Of a stretch of 64,000 bases of DNA, positions 32,316 to 40,749 are shown one piece after another; within the stretch, counting starts at the first letter, position 1, and every line of letters begins with the position of its first letter. The DNA is from Desmospora profundinema (GTDB taxonomy: Bacteria > Bacillota > Bacilli > Thermoactinomycetales > DSM-45169). The stretch spans positions 372,001 through 436,000 of the forward strand of contig NZ_JAVDQG010000004.1 of the NCBI RefSeq assembly GCF_031454155.1. Direction: 5' to 3'. A program made the translations under genes and the position numbers. The notes below the pieces were generated by a model, which saw only the letters and a list, made by a program, of their open reading frames with translations, was not told where the DNA came from and made no database searches.

Positions 32316-34100
32316 ATGTTGTCTATATTGGCTTTAGTACCCGTCTTGACCGTTTTTGTCCTATTGGTTCTCTTAAAGTGGCCGGCCAAGTACGCGATGC
32401 CGATATCGTTTTTAGTGACAGCGGCGTTATCGCTGTGGGTGTGGGACGTTCCCTTCAACCAGGTGGCGGCCGGCACAGTGGATGGTGTGATCACAGCGTT
32501 GACATTGTTGTATATCATCTTTGGAGCCATTTTATTGTTGAAAACGCTTACCGAAAGCGGTGCGATCCATTCCCTGCGGCAAAGTTTGACCGAAATTTCA
32601 CCGGACCGGCGCGTCCAAGCGATTTTGATCGCGTGGTTATTCGGCTCGTTTATCGAGGGTTCCGCCGGCTTTGGGACCCCGGCGGCAGTGGCGGCACCGC
32701 TGTTGGTAGGGCTTGGTTTTCCCGCCATGGCAGCGGTGGTGTGTGCTTTAATCATCCAGAGTACACCGGTCACCTTCGGGGCGTTGGGTACACCGATCCT
32801 GGTGGGAGTTAACTCCGGTCTAGGACAGGGACAATTGCCTGAAGTCCAGGAAGCGGCAGGGGTTGCCGCGACTGACTGGAGCGGGTACATTGCGGCGATC
32901 GGAGCGAATGCAGCATTGGTGCATGCGGTGGTGGGGACGTTTATCCCGCTGTTGATGGTGGCGGTAATGACCCGCTTCTTCGGCCCCAAGCGTTCCTTTG
33001 CAGACGGGCTCCGGGTATGGCCGTTCGCTTTGTTTGCGGGGTTGGCCATGACTGTGCCGTATTTGTTGGTGGCGGTTACCCTGGGGCCAGAGTTTCCGTC
33101 CTTGTTCGGTGGGTTGTTTGGATTGGCGGTAGTAGGTTTCGCTGCCCGCCAGGGCTGGTTTGTGCCGAAAGAGGAGACATGGGACTTTGAGAAAAAAGAG
33201 AACTGGGATCCGATCTGGAATGGTGACATGTTTGATCGCCTAAAAATCGCCACGGATGTTCCCGACGGCTCCCGTATGCCGGGGTGGAAGACGTGGATGC
33301 CATACTTGTTGGTGGGGTTGTTCCTGGTGCTCTCCCGTACCGAGACCCTTCCCATCAAAGAATGGTTAAACTCGGTCACCTTTAAACTGGAGGACTTGTT
33401 CGGTTCGGGAGTAACGGTTTCAGTGGCTCCGCTCTTCCTGCCGGGTACGATCTTTATCTCTGTGGTGGTGCTCACCTACTTTATTCATCAGATGAAGCCC
33501 TCCTCTTTTGGACGAGCGTGGAAAGGGGCGTTCTATACAACCGGTGTTGCCTCGGTCGCCCTTCTCTTCTCCGTCCCGATGGTGAAGTTGTTTATCGGTT
33601 CCGGCGGAGGCGGAGCCGGGTATGAGAGCATGCCGATTGCGCTTGCGGAGGGTGTGGCAGTGCTTACGGGATCTCTCTATCCCTTGTTTGCTCCCGTGAT
33701 TGGAGCGTTGGGTGCCTTTGCCGCGGGCAGCAACACCATTTCCAATATGATGTTCTCCCTCTTTCAGTTTGAAGTGGGTAACCGCATCGGCGTGGATCCC
33801 GCCTGGGTGGTGGCTTTACAAGCGGTGGGAGGGGCTGCCGGCAATATGATTTGCGTCCACAATGTGGTAGCTGCCTCGGCCACGGTAGGGCTGGTCAACC
33901 GGGAAGGCATTTTGATCCGCAAGTTGTTGCTTCCCTTGGGCTACTATCTCTTGTTTGCCGGAGCGCTCGGGTATGTGGTCCTAAATGGTTTCGGGTTAAA
34001 TATCGGCAGCGTGCTGGTGGCGGCCATTACCCTTGGGTTGATGATTTTCGTGATTCGGGGGAGTCGTCCCCCCGCTGATACGACTTCCTCTGGAGACTGA
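32316..34100 (+). CDS. lctP: L-lactate permease (LctP/LldP)
   Basis: A 594-residue polytopic transporter with about 13-14 membrane helices. Signature segments of the lactate permease family are present: FIEGSAGFGTPAAVAAPLLV, STPVTFGALGTPILVG, FAAGSNTISNMMFSLFQF and GAAGNMICVHNVVAASATVG. It imports lactate (and often glycolate) with protons. GAGGGAGG lies upstream of ATG 32316. The gene stands between glcDF and the regulator-lutABC run, so it supplies the substrate for both oxidation systems. Confidence 0.95.
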   Translation: MLSILALVPVLTVFVLLVLLKWPAKYAMPISFLVTAALSLWVWDVPFNQVAAGTVDGVITALTLLYIIFGAILLLKTLTESGAIHSLRQSLTEISPDRRVQAILIAWLFGSFIEGSAGFGTPAAVAAPLLVGLGFPAMAAVVCALIIQSTPVTFGALGTPILVGVNSGLGQGQLPEVQEAAGVAATDWSGYIAAIGANAALVHAVVGTFIPLLMVAVMTRFFGPKRSFADGLRVWPFALFAGLAMTVPYLLVAVTLGPEFPSLFGGLFGLAVVGFAARQGWFVPKEETWDFEKKENWDPIWNGDMFDRLKIATDVPDGSRMPGWKTWMPYLLVGLFLVLSRTETLPIKEWLNSVTFKLEDLFGSGVTVSVAPLFLPGTIFISVVVLTYFIHQMKPSSFGRAWKGAFYTTGVASVALLFSVPMVKLFIGSGGGGAGYESMPIALAEGVAVLTGSLYPLFAPVIGALGAFAAGSNTISNMMFSLFQFEVGNRIGVDPAWVVALQAVGGAAGNMICVHNVVAASATVGLVNREGILIRKLLLPLGYYLLFAGALGYVVLNGFGLNIGSVLVAAITLGLMIFVIRGSRPPADTTSSGD

Positions 34101-34183
34101 TCCGATTCTTGACGGAATGCTTTTCATCCGGGAGTGGGAAAGGATACAATGGAACGAAAGTTCCTTTCCACGGGGTGATCGCA

Positions 34184-34912
34184 TTGGCGTTCCGACAAAT
34201 ACGACGAAAAAAAATATATGAGGAAGTGGCGGAAGAGATCAAAGGAATGATGGAGCGGGGGGAATTAAAGCCGGGGGACAAGTTGGCATCCGTTAAGGAA
34301 CTGGCCGAAAGTTTCGATGTGGGCCGGTCTGCCGTGCGGGAGGCGCTCTCCGCTCTACGGGCGATGGGGTTATTGGAGATGAGGCAGGGAGAGGGGACCT
34401 ATGTGCGCCCTTTCGATATTCATGCCTTGTCCCGCCCGATCGCTTCCGCCTTGTTGATGAGCCGGGAGCAGATTATGGATCTATTGGAAGTGCGAAAAGT
34501 ATTGGAAGTGGGAAGCGCCGCCATCTGTGCTGGGCGGCGAGAGGAGTCGGACCTGGCGGAGATGGAACGGGCTCTTGCGGAGATGGAAGCCGCTCTGGGA
34601 CAGGAAGAGCTCGGGGAACAGGCGGATGTCCATTTCCACTTCGCGATCGCTCGAGGAACGAAGAATCAAATTCTGGTTGACATGATGAATACGATTTCAG
34701 ATACGATGCGACAGACGATGCGGGAGAGCCGCCGGATTTGGCTGTATGCTGAAGAGGCGATGGCCGAGCGGCTTCTGCGTGATCATCAGTCCATCTATGA
34801 AGCGATTCGGGATCGAAACAGCACCTTGGCCCAACAGCGAATGCTGGCGCATTTGGTTCAAGTGGAAGAGGTGTTGCGCCGGTTCGGGGAAACGGAATCG
34901 TTGAAAGAGTGA
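34184..34912 (+). CDS. GntR/FadR-subfamily regulator (LldR/LutR-like)
   Basis: A 242-residue GntR protein. The winged helix is EEVAEEIKGMMERGELKPGD through ELAESFDVGRSAVREALSAL and the wing GLLEMRQGEGTYVRPF; the C-terminal FCD domain has the metal-site residues Asp/His in LEVRKVLEVG, VHFHFAIA and DHQSIYEAI. FCD regulators of this type sense lactate or related hydroxyacids. TTG 34184 is the best start, with GGGGTGA upstream; no ATG fits. It follows lctP and precedes lutABC by 26 bases and probably regulates the whole island. Confidence 0.88.
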   Translation: MAFRQIRRKKIYEEVAEEIKGMMERGELKPGDKLASVKELAESFDVGRSAVREALSALRAMGLLEMRQGEGTYVRPFDIHALSRPIASALLMSREQIMDLLEVRKVLEVGSAAICAGRREESDLAEMERALAEMEAALGQEELGEQADVHFHFAIARGTKNQILVDMMNTISDTMRQTMRESRRIWLYAEEAMAERLLRDHQSIYEAIRDRNSTLAQQRMLAHLVQVEEVLRRFGETESLKE

Positions 34913-34937
34913 ACATCCGTCGAAAGGAGTGAGGCTC

Positions 34938-35666
34938 GTGCGGGTTGGTTTGTTTATCACTTGTCTGTCGGACGTGTTTTATCCCGAAGTGGGGACCAGT
35001 ATGGTCCGAGTGTTGCGCCGTCTAGGAGCGGAGATCGATTTTCCGGAAGGTCAGACCTGTTGCGGGCAGCCTGCCTTTAACAGCGGATATCAGCAAGAGG
35101 CTAAGCGGGCGGCGCGCCAGATGATCCAAACCTTTGAGGGTTTTGAAGCGGTAGTGACGCCCTCGGGTTCCTGTGCGGCTATGGTGCGTCACTACTATCC
35201 CGCGTTGTTTTCAGGAGAGGCAGAATGGGAAAGGCGTGCCGAGCAGTTCGCTTCCCGTTGTTTTGAGTTCTCCGAATTTATGGTAAAAAATTGGGGGGAC
35301 CGCCATCTTCCCGTTAAGATGGATGGTACCGCCACCTACCACCATTCCTGTCATATGTACCGGATGCTGGACTTGTCCGATCCGCCCATCCGGTTGTTAT
35401 CTCAGGTGGAGGGGCTTACCTTGAAGGAATTGCCCTATCATCAGGATTGCTGCGGCTTTGGCGGTACCTTCGCCGTCAAGATGGCCGATATCTCCACCGC
35501 CATGGCAGATGAAAAGGTGGATCACGTTTGCTCGACGGGAGCCGACTATCTTATCGGTTCCGATATGAGCTGCCTGATGCACCTGGGAGGCCGCATCCGC
35601 CGCAAGGGACATCCGGTGGAAGTGCTTCACGTGGCGCAAGTGTTGGATCGGGGGTGGATGTCATGA
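34938..35666 (+). CDS. lutA: L-lactate utilisation Fe-S protein LutA
   Basis: A 242-residue protein made of two CCG domains (FITCLSDVFYPEVG, TCCGQPAFNSGY; then YHHSCHMYRML, DCCGFGGTFAVKM). LutA is the Fe-S subunit of the LutABC lactate oxidase complex, which oxidises L-lactate to pyruvate. GTG 34938 has AAAGGAG eight bases upstream; GTG 34929 overlaps that site. The stop overlaps the lutB start by four bases. Confidence 0.93.
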   Translation: MRVGLFITCLSDVFYPEVGTSMVRVLRRLGAEIDFPEGQTCCGQPAFNSGYQQEAKRAARQMIQTFEGFEAVVTPSGSCAAMVRHYYPALFSGEAEWERRAEQFASRCFEFSEFMVKNWGDRHLPVKMDGTATYHHSCHMYRMLDLSDPPIRLLSQVEGLTLKELPYHQDCCGFGGTFAVKMADISTAMADEKVDHVCSTGADYLIGSDMSCLMHLGGRIRRKGHPVEVLHVAQVLDRGWMS

Positions 35667-37084
35667 GCCTGGGAGCTTCGACTCTTCCTTTCACCAAACG
35701 GGTGGAGCAAGCGATGGAGGATGATTTTTTGCGCCAGGCGGTTCGCCGTACGCAGGACAAACTGCGCGGTGGCAAAGAACGCGCCGCCTCCGACATGGGG
35801 GACTGGGAAGCTTGGCGCAAGCGGGCCGAGGCGATTCGACAGCATACCATCCAACACCTGGACACCTATCTGGATCAATTTACGACACAGGTGGAAGAAG
35901 CCGGTGGCGTTGTTCATTTCGCAGATACGTCCCAAGACGTCATCGACGTGGTGACGGACATCATCCGTGCGAAAAAAGCGCGGTCGGTGGTTAAATCCAA
36001 ATCGATGGTGTCGGAAGAGGTCGATTTGAATCGCGTTTTAGAGGACGCGGGAGTGGAGGTAGTGGAATCGGATCTGGGGGAGTATATCGTGCAATTAGCG
36101 AAGGAAGCCCCCTCTCACATCATCATTCCTGCGATCCACAAAAATCGCGATCAGGTGGCAGAACTGTTCTCAAAAGAGGCAGGGGAGAAACTGCCGCCGG
36201 AAACCCACATTTTAACCCGGTTTGCCAGGGAACGGATGCGGCAAAAATTTCTGGAGGCGGATATCGGCATCACCGGTTGCAACTTTGGCGTAGCGGAGTC
36301 GGGGGCACTGGTGTTGGTGAGTAACGAAGGAAATGCCCGACTCACCACTACTCTCCCCCGGACGCATATCGCGGTGATGGGAATGGAGCGGCTGGCCCCC
36401 CGCTGGACCGATCTCGATATCCTTCTTACCATGTTGACCCGAAGTGCTACCGGCCAAGCGATCACCAGTTATGTAACGGCGATCACCGGCCCCCGGCGAC
36501 AAGAGGACGGGGACGGCCCGGAAGAACTGCACGTGGTGATTGTGGATAATGGCCGCTCCTCCATGCTGGGGACCGATTATCAGTCGGTGCTGAACTGCAT
36601 CCGTTGTGGGGCGTGTATCAACGTTTGTCCCGTTTATCGTCAGATTGGAGGCCACGCCTATGGCGGGGTGTATCCCGGTCCCATCGGGGCCGTGTTGACC
36701 CCGCTCCTGGAGGGGCTGGACGGCTGGCAGGAGCTTCCCTACGCTTCCAGTCTGTGCGGCGCTTGCACGGAAGCGTGTCCGGTTCGTATTCCGCTGCATG
36801 ACCACTTGTTGGATTTGCGCCGGGATGAAGTGGCGCAAAAAGAGACTTCCTGGGCGGAACGTCTCGCTTTCAAGGGTTTTGGACTTGTCGCGGAACGGCC
36901 GGGGTTGTTTGAGGCAGGGGCACGGTCAGGGGGATGGCTCGCCCGCCAAGTGGCGGAAGACGGCTACTTGCAAACAGGCTGGGGTCCATTGAAACCTTGG
37001 ACCGATACCCGTGATTTCCCCGCGCCGGCCCGCCAATCCTTCCGACAGTGGTGGCGGGAAGAAGGGGGGAAGGCGGATGAATGA
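35663..37084 (+). CDS. lutB: Lactate utilisation iron-sulfur protein LutB
   Basis: A 473-residue protein. The N-terminal LUD domain (residues about 60-300) has IGITGCNFGVAESGALVLVS and TLPRTHIAVMGMERL. It is followed by two [4Fe-4S] motifs, NCIRCGACINVCPV and LCGACTEACPVRIPLHD, and a C-terminal LutB-specific tail. It carries electrons between LutA and LutC in the L-lactate dehydrogenase complex. ATG 35663 overlaps the lutA stop (ATGA) and the 3' end overlaps lutC by eight bases, so the three are tightly coupled. Length is normal for LutB. Confidence 0.95.
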   Translation: MSLGASTLPFTKRVEQAMEDDFLRQAVRRTQDKLRGGKERAASDMGDWEAWRKRAEAIRQHTIQHLDTYLDQFTTQVEEAGGVVHFADTSQDVIDVVTDIIRAKKARSVVKSKSMVSEEVDLNRVLEDAGVEVVESDLGEYIVQLAKEAPSHIIIPAIHKNRDQVAELFSKEAGEKLPPETHILTRFARERMRQKFLEADIGITGCNFGVAESGALVLVSNEGNARLTTTLPRTHIAVMGMERLAPRWTDLDILLTMLTRSATGQAITSYVTAITGPRRQEDGDGPEELHVVIVDNGRSSMLGTDYQSVLNCIRCGACINVCPVYRQIGGHAYGGVYPGPIGAVLTPLLEGLDGWQELPYASSLCGACTEACPVRIPLHDHLLDLRRDEVAQKETSWAERLAFKGFGLVAERPGLFEAGARSGGWLARQVAEDGYLQTGWGPLKPWTDTRDFPAPARQSFRQWWREEGGKADE

Positions 37085-37751
37085 CAAGCTTTCAAAAAAA
37101 GACGCTTTCCTGGAGAGGATTTCCCAGCGCTTGGGCCGCCCCCGCCCGGATACGGTCGAGGCTCCGGAATGGCCGGATCAACCTTGGGACGAGCTGAAGG
37201 AGGGAGGGCTGGAACAATTTGCGGCGAACCTGGAACAGGCGGGAGCCGATGTGATTCAGGTTCCACACCGACAAGCCTTGTCTGAACGCTTGCACCACGA
37301 TATGCGTCAACAGCGGGTGAAACGGCTGGTTGCCTGGAATGATCCCGTTTTATCCCCGTTGCTGGAAGGAGCTCCCCTGGAGCAAGTGGACCGATGGGAC
37401 CCTTCTCATCCGGATAAAAGCATCCGTTCCGCAGAACAGGCGGATGTGGGTCTGGTTCGGGCCGAGTGGGGACTGGCCTTTTCCGGAACGGTGATGTTGT
37501 GGAACGACAAGGGCCGAGGGCGCAGTGTCAGCCTGCTGCCTGCGGCGTTGTGGGTCATTCTGCCCGCCAGTCGCATCTTGCCCCGGATGGAACCGGCCCT
37601 TTCCTGGATCAGGGAGCAGGGATGCCCCCCTTCCTGCATCAATTTCATCTCCGGTCCCAGCCGCACTTCCGATATCGAGAACGATCTGAGTATCGGAGTC
37701 CACGGGCCTGGCGAATTACGGGTATATGTGGTGGATGCGATGAAAGGATAA
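37077..37751 (+). CDS. lutC: Lactate utilisation protein LutC
   Basis: A 224-residue LUD-domain protein. The core VGLVRAEWGLAFSGTVMLWN and SLLPAALWVILPASRILPRM with SGPSRTSDIENDLSIGVHGP is the LutC/YkgG signature. It is the third subunit of the L-lactate oxidation complex. ATG 37077 lies in the end of lutB, with GGGGGGAAGG upstream. Followed by a terminator at 37838. Together with lctP it completes an L-lactate uptake and oxidation route; glcDF adds the D-lactate/glycolate side. Confidence 0.94.
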   Translation: MNDKLSKKDAFLERISQRLGRPRPDTVEAPEWPDQPWDELKEGGLEQFAANLEQAGADVIQVPHRQALSERLHHDMRQQRVKRLVAWNDPVLSPLLEGAPLEQVDRWDPSHPDKSIRSAEQADVGLVRAEWGLAFSGTVMLWNDKGRGRSVSLLPAALWVILPASRILPRMEPALSWIREQGCPPSCINFISGPSRTSDIENDLSIGVHGPGELRVYVVDAMKG

Positions 37752-37837
37752 ATGGCGGTCTGTTTGTTCCGGCAAAAAAATCGAGATACAACTCTACAGC
37801 CCTACTGCTGGCGAAAAGGGACTTTTTTACGGGACAG

Positions 37838-37886
37838 GTCTGACATCGGGGAGAATTTAAACTCTTCTTCGATGTCAGGCTTTTTT
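37838..37886 (+). terminator. Terminator of the lutABC operon
   Basis: TGACATCG pairs with CGATGTCA around a 20-base loop, followed by GGCTTTTTT. Confidence 0.8.
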
Positions 37887-37977
37887 ATGGGTTGGGGGAT
37901 CCACGGGAGAAATATTGAGGGAGACGCGTGTACAATAGAGGCGAAACGAGGAAAACAACGGTATCCCGTTGGAAAAG

Positions 37978-38028
37978 ACAGGCCGGGCATCGGAATCGCC
38001 CCTCTTCCGATGCCCGGCCTGTTTTTTT
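37978..38028 (+). terminator. Very strong terminator with no gene before it
   Basis: ACAGGCCGGGCATCGGAA is matched by TTCCGATGCCCGGCCTGT (about 18 bp) and a run of seven Ts. It follows the lutABC terminator by 90 bases, so it seems to end a separate short transcript (see findings). Confidence 0.85.
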
Positions 38029-38080
38029 ATGCCCTCCCCCAAAGGGCTCGTCTAACAAGGGGCAGGGGATCTTGATAGAT

Positions 38081-38530
38081 TTAGAGAAGAAAAGTGAGAA
38101 GATAAGAAAGTGCTGTTATCAAAAGACCCGTGATCAAAGCAATGGAAGCGGCCCAATTCACTTGGCTGGCCCGTTCTTTTCGTTGTCCATCCTCTTCACC
38201 TAATGGTTCATCATATCCACCGTACTCCTTTTCCGCTTTGGAAGAGAACATGGCGCGGAATCCTTTGGAGAACAGACTGAAAAATCCGCCCGAGATCACG
38301 GTATAAATTCCCGCCACGACGAGAAGGATCATGCCCACCAAGAATAAATTGTCGATCAATCGGAATGTTGTTCCGCCGGATGCGGCATAACAAGCTGCTA
38401 CAATCAGGATGCTGGCAACGAGGGACCATAGAGTTCGGCTCTTTCGCAAATGGGGTTCCTCCTTTCCGATATCGGGTGTGATGAATCGTTTTTCCACAAG
38501 AAAGGGCTTTTCTCCTTTGACTATTTCCAT
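38081..38530 (-). CDS. DUF3899-like membrane protein
   Basis: A 149-residue protein with three membrane segments: SLVASILIVAACYAASGG, LFLVGMILLVVAGIYTVISG and AASIALITGLLITALSYLLT. The cytosolic loop has the GGFFSLFSKGFRAMF stretch and an acidic EEDGQRKER tail before helix three, a layout typical of DUF3899 in Bacilli. Function unknown. ATG 38530 has only a weak AGGA; an internal AAAGGAG followed by GTG could be an alternative start. Confidence 0.7.
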   Translation of the reverse strand: MEIVKGEKPFLVEKRFITPDIGKEEPHLRKSRTLWSLVASILIVAACYAASGGTTFRLIDNLFLVGMILLVVAGIYTVISGGFFSLFSKGFRAMFSSKAEKEYGGYDEPLGEEDGQRKERASQVNWAASIALITGLLITALSYLLTFLL

Positions 38531-38773
38531 AAAGAATCCTGGTTTTTTATAAAAGGAAACTTGTTTTTATTATATACCATATTTTATGAAATATAATGAT
38601 AGCGATTGCAAACTTTAATCTCTAATAATTTTGCGACAACTCTTTCCTCCCCTGTGATTTTCATTTATAATGGACAAGGTCATAATTTTATTCGATGGAT
38701 TTCATCCTAGTAATGGTTTATAAAAAAATCCCTGCCAAACTCTGGTTTTAATAAGAATGGGGGAGAATCGAAC

Positions 38774-40399
38774 ATGAGGAAACGGTTGACGATGGTCCTC
38801 ACCTTGCTGACGGTATTCAGTTTGGTATTGGCCGGGTGTGGCGGTGTGCAGACCGGAGCACAGGATGGGGAAAAGGGTATCGACGAGAACCAAGAGCTGA
38901 ACATGACCTTTCCGACAGAACCGCCAACCCTGGACTCTTCGCTGGCCAGTGATGCGTATTCCTTTGATATTTTGAACAATGTGATGGAAGGATTATATCG
39001 CCTCAACAAGGATAACAAGCCGGAACCGGCCATGGCCTCCAGCGTCGACATCTCCGACGATAAAACGACCTACACATTTTCATTGCGCGACGCCAACTGG
39101 AGTAATGGCGAACCGGTAACGGCCCATGATTTTGAGTACGCCTGGAAGCGTACGCTCAACCCCGAAACCAAAGCGGAGTATTCTTACATCCTTTACCCGG
39201 TGAAAAATGCAGAGGCCTATAATACCGGGGAAGCTTCCGCAGATGACGTGGGAGTCAAAGCAGTGGATGAAAAGACCCTGGAAGTGCAATTGGAAGCCCC
39301 CAGTCCTTACTTTCTCAGCCTGACCGCCTTTGCCACCTACCTGCCGCTGAATGAGAGTGCGGTGGAGGAATTCGGGAATAAATACGGAACAGAAGCGGAT
39401 CAAATGGTCTTTAACGGCCCCTATGATATAGCGGAATGGAAACATGAACAAAGCATTCAATTGAAGAAAAGCAAAACGTATTGGGATCGGAACGTGGTTC
39501 GGTTGGAGACGGTCAACTTAAACATCGTGAAAGATACCGCCACAGGCGTCAACCTGTATACGGGAAATCAGGTGGATGTGGCGGAGTTGAGCTCCAGTTT
39601 GGCGGAAGCTTTCCAGAAGAGTCCGGAGTACTTACCGTTTACCGGAGCGGCCACCCAGTATTTGGTCTTTAACACCAACAACGATTTCCTCTCCAACGAG
39701 AATGTCCGGAAGGCCATCAGTTTTGCGATTGACCGTGAATCCCTCGTGAAAATTATGAAGGATGGTTCGGAACCCGCCTTCGGCTTTGTGCCGCCCTCGA
39801 TCTTCACCAGTGACAACCAGGTATTTCGGGATGTGGCTTCTGACGGTCATCAGTACAGTCCGCAGGAGGCGCAGCGGATGTTGAAAGAAGGAATGGAGGA
39901 ACTCGGCTTCTCCACCACCCCGCGCATCACGCTGTTGAGCTATGATGATGAACGGCGTCAGGCGGCTGTGTTTATGCAGGAGCAGTTGCGCAACAATCTG
40001 GATCTGGATGTTCAGATCGATCCCAAACCCTTTAAACAGAAACTGGATCGCGAGCTGGCTGGCGACTTTGAAATCACCTTTGCCGGGTGGGGGGCGGATT
40101 ACAACGACCCGCAAACCTTCCTCGACATCTATGTGAGTGACGGTCCCTACAACTGGGCGGATTGGTCCAGCAAAGAGTACGATGAATTAATCCAGAAATC
40201 AAAAGGCAACACCAACAACGAAGAACGGACTCAAAACTTTGTAGAGGCGGAAAAACTTTTGTTGGATGAAGCGCCCATTGCACCGATTCTGTATCGTGGC
40301 AAGATTTTCCTCCAAAAACAGTATGTCAAAAATATTTATCGCCATCCCGTGGGTGCTGAGTTGAGCCTGAAGTGGGCTTATATAGACGGAAAAGAATAA
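38774..40399 (+). CDS. oppA: Oligopeptide-binding lipoprotein, OppA paralogue 1
   Basis: A 541-residue extracellular solute-binding protein (SBP family 5). The signal peptide ends in a lipobox, LVLAGCGG, so Cys22 is lipidated and the protein anchored outside the membrane. Family features include PPTLDSSLASDAYSFDILNN, GLYRLNKDNKPEPAMA, FEYAWKRTLNPETKAEYSYI and FAGWGADYNDPQTFLDIYVS. It captures peptides for the OppBCDF transporter encoded downstream. It is separated from the second binding-protein gene by a terminator and 290 bases, so it has its own promoter (a TATAAT at 38666 is a candidate -10). Confidence 0.95.
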   Translation: MRKRLTMVLTLLTVFSLVLAGCGGVQTGAQDGEKGIDENQELNMTFPTEPPTLDSSLASDAYSFDILNNVMEGLYRLNKDNKPEPAMASSVDISDDKTTYTFSLRDANWSNGEPVTAHDFEYAWKRTLNPETKAEYSYILYPVKNAEAYNTGEASADDVGVKAVDEKTLEVQLEAPSPYFLSLTAFATYLPLNESAVEEFGNKYGTEADQMVFNGPYDIAEWKHEQSIQLKKSKTYWDRNVVRLETVNLNIVKDTATGVNLYTGNQVDVAELSSSLAEAFQKSPEYLPFTGAATQYLVFNTNNDFLSNENVRKAISFAIDRESLVKIMKDGSEPAFGFVPPSIFTSDNQVFRDVASDGHQYSPQEAQRMLKEGMEELGFSTTPRITLLSYDDERRQAAVFMQEQLRNNLDLDVQIDPKPFKQKLDRELAGDFEITFAGWGADYNDPQTFLDIYVSDGPYNWADWSSKEYDELIQKSKGNTNNEERTQNFVEAEKLLLDEAPIAPILYRGKIFLQKQYVKNIYRHPVGAELSLKWAYIDGKE

Positions 40400-40415
40400 T
40401 AATCGCAGGTTTTTT

Positions 40416-40460
40416 ACAAAGAAAGAATCCTCGTTTTCCAATGGGGATTCTTTCTTTTGT
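40416..40460 (+). terminator. Terminator between the two oppA genes
   Basis: ACAAAGAAAGAATCC pairs with GGATTCTTTCTTTTGT around a 14-base loop. Confidence 0.85.
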
Positions 40461-40749
40461 TAGTAAATAAATAGAATAAACATCCATAAAATTCGTCTTT
40501 GATTTTTTATGCAATTGAAGATATGATAGTTATGGCACATATAATTACGCTAAATTGTGTGAAATTTATCCCGTTTTATACTGCATTCGTATAACCTACA
40601 TAGGGTGGAGCGGGAGGAATTTCGACCTCTCGGTCGAATTGAATCATTTGGACAACCGGTTTCAACTTTATCACTTCATTACTTGGGTGTTATGGGTTTT
40701 GCCTATGACATAAACAGAAAAATTTCATCCTTATAAGGGGGGAATCCTA
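40461..40749 (+). other. Leader region of the second oppA gene
   Basis: 289 bases with no gene. A hairpin with arms TTTCGACC and GGTCGAAT lies at 40620-40640; AT-rich sequence before it may hold the promoter. I see no known riboswitch or T-box sequence. Confidence 0.5.

Noticed and set aside
32273-33475. Long minus-strand open frame inside the lactate permease gene
   Set aside because: It is a shadow of lctP; residues are low-complexity Pro/Thr/Asn and the plus-strand product is a clear permease.
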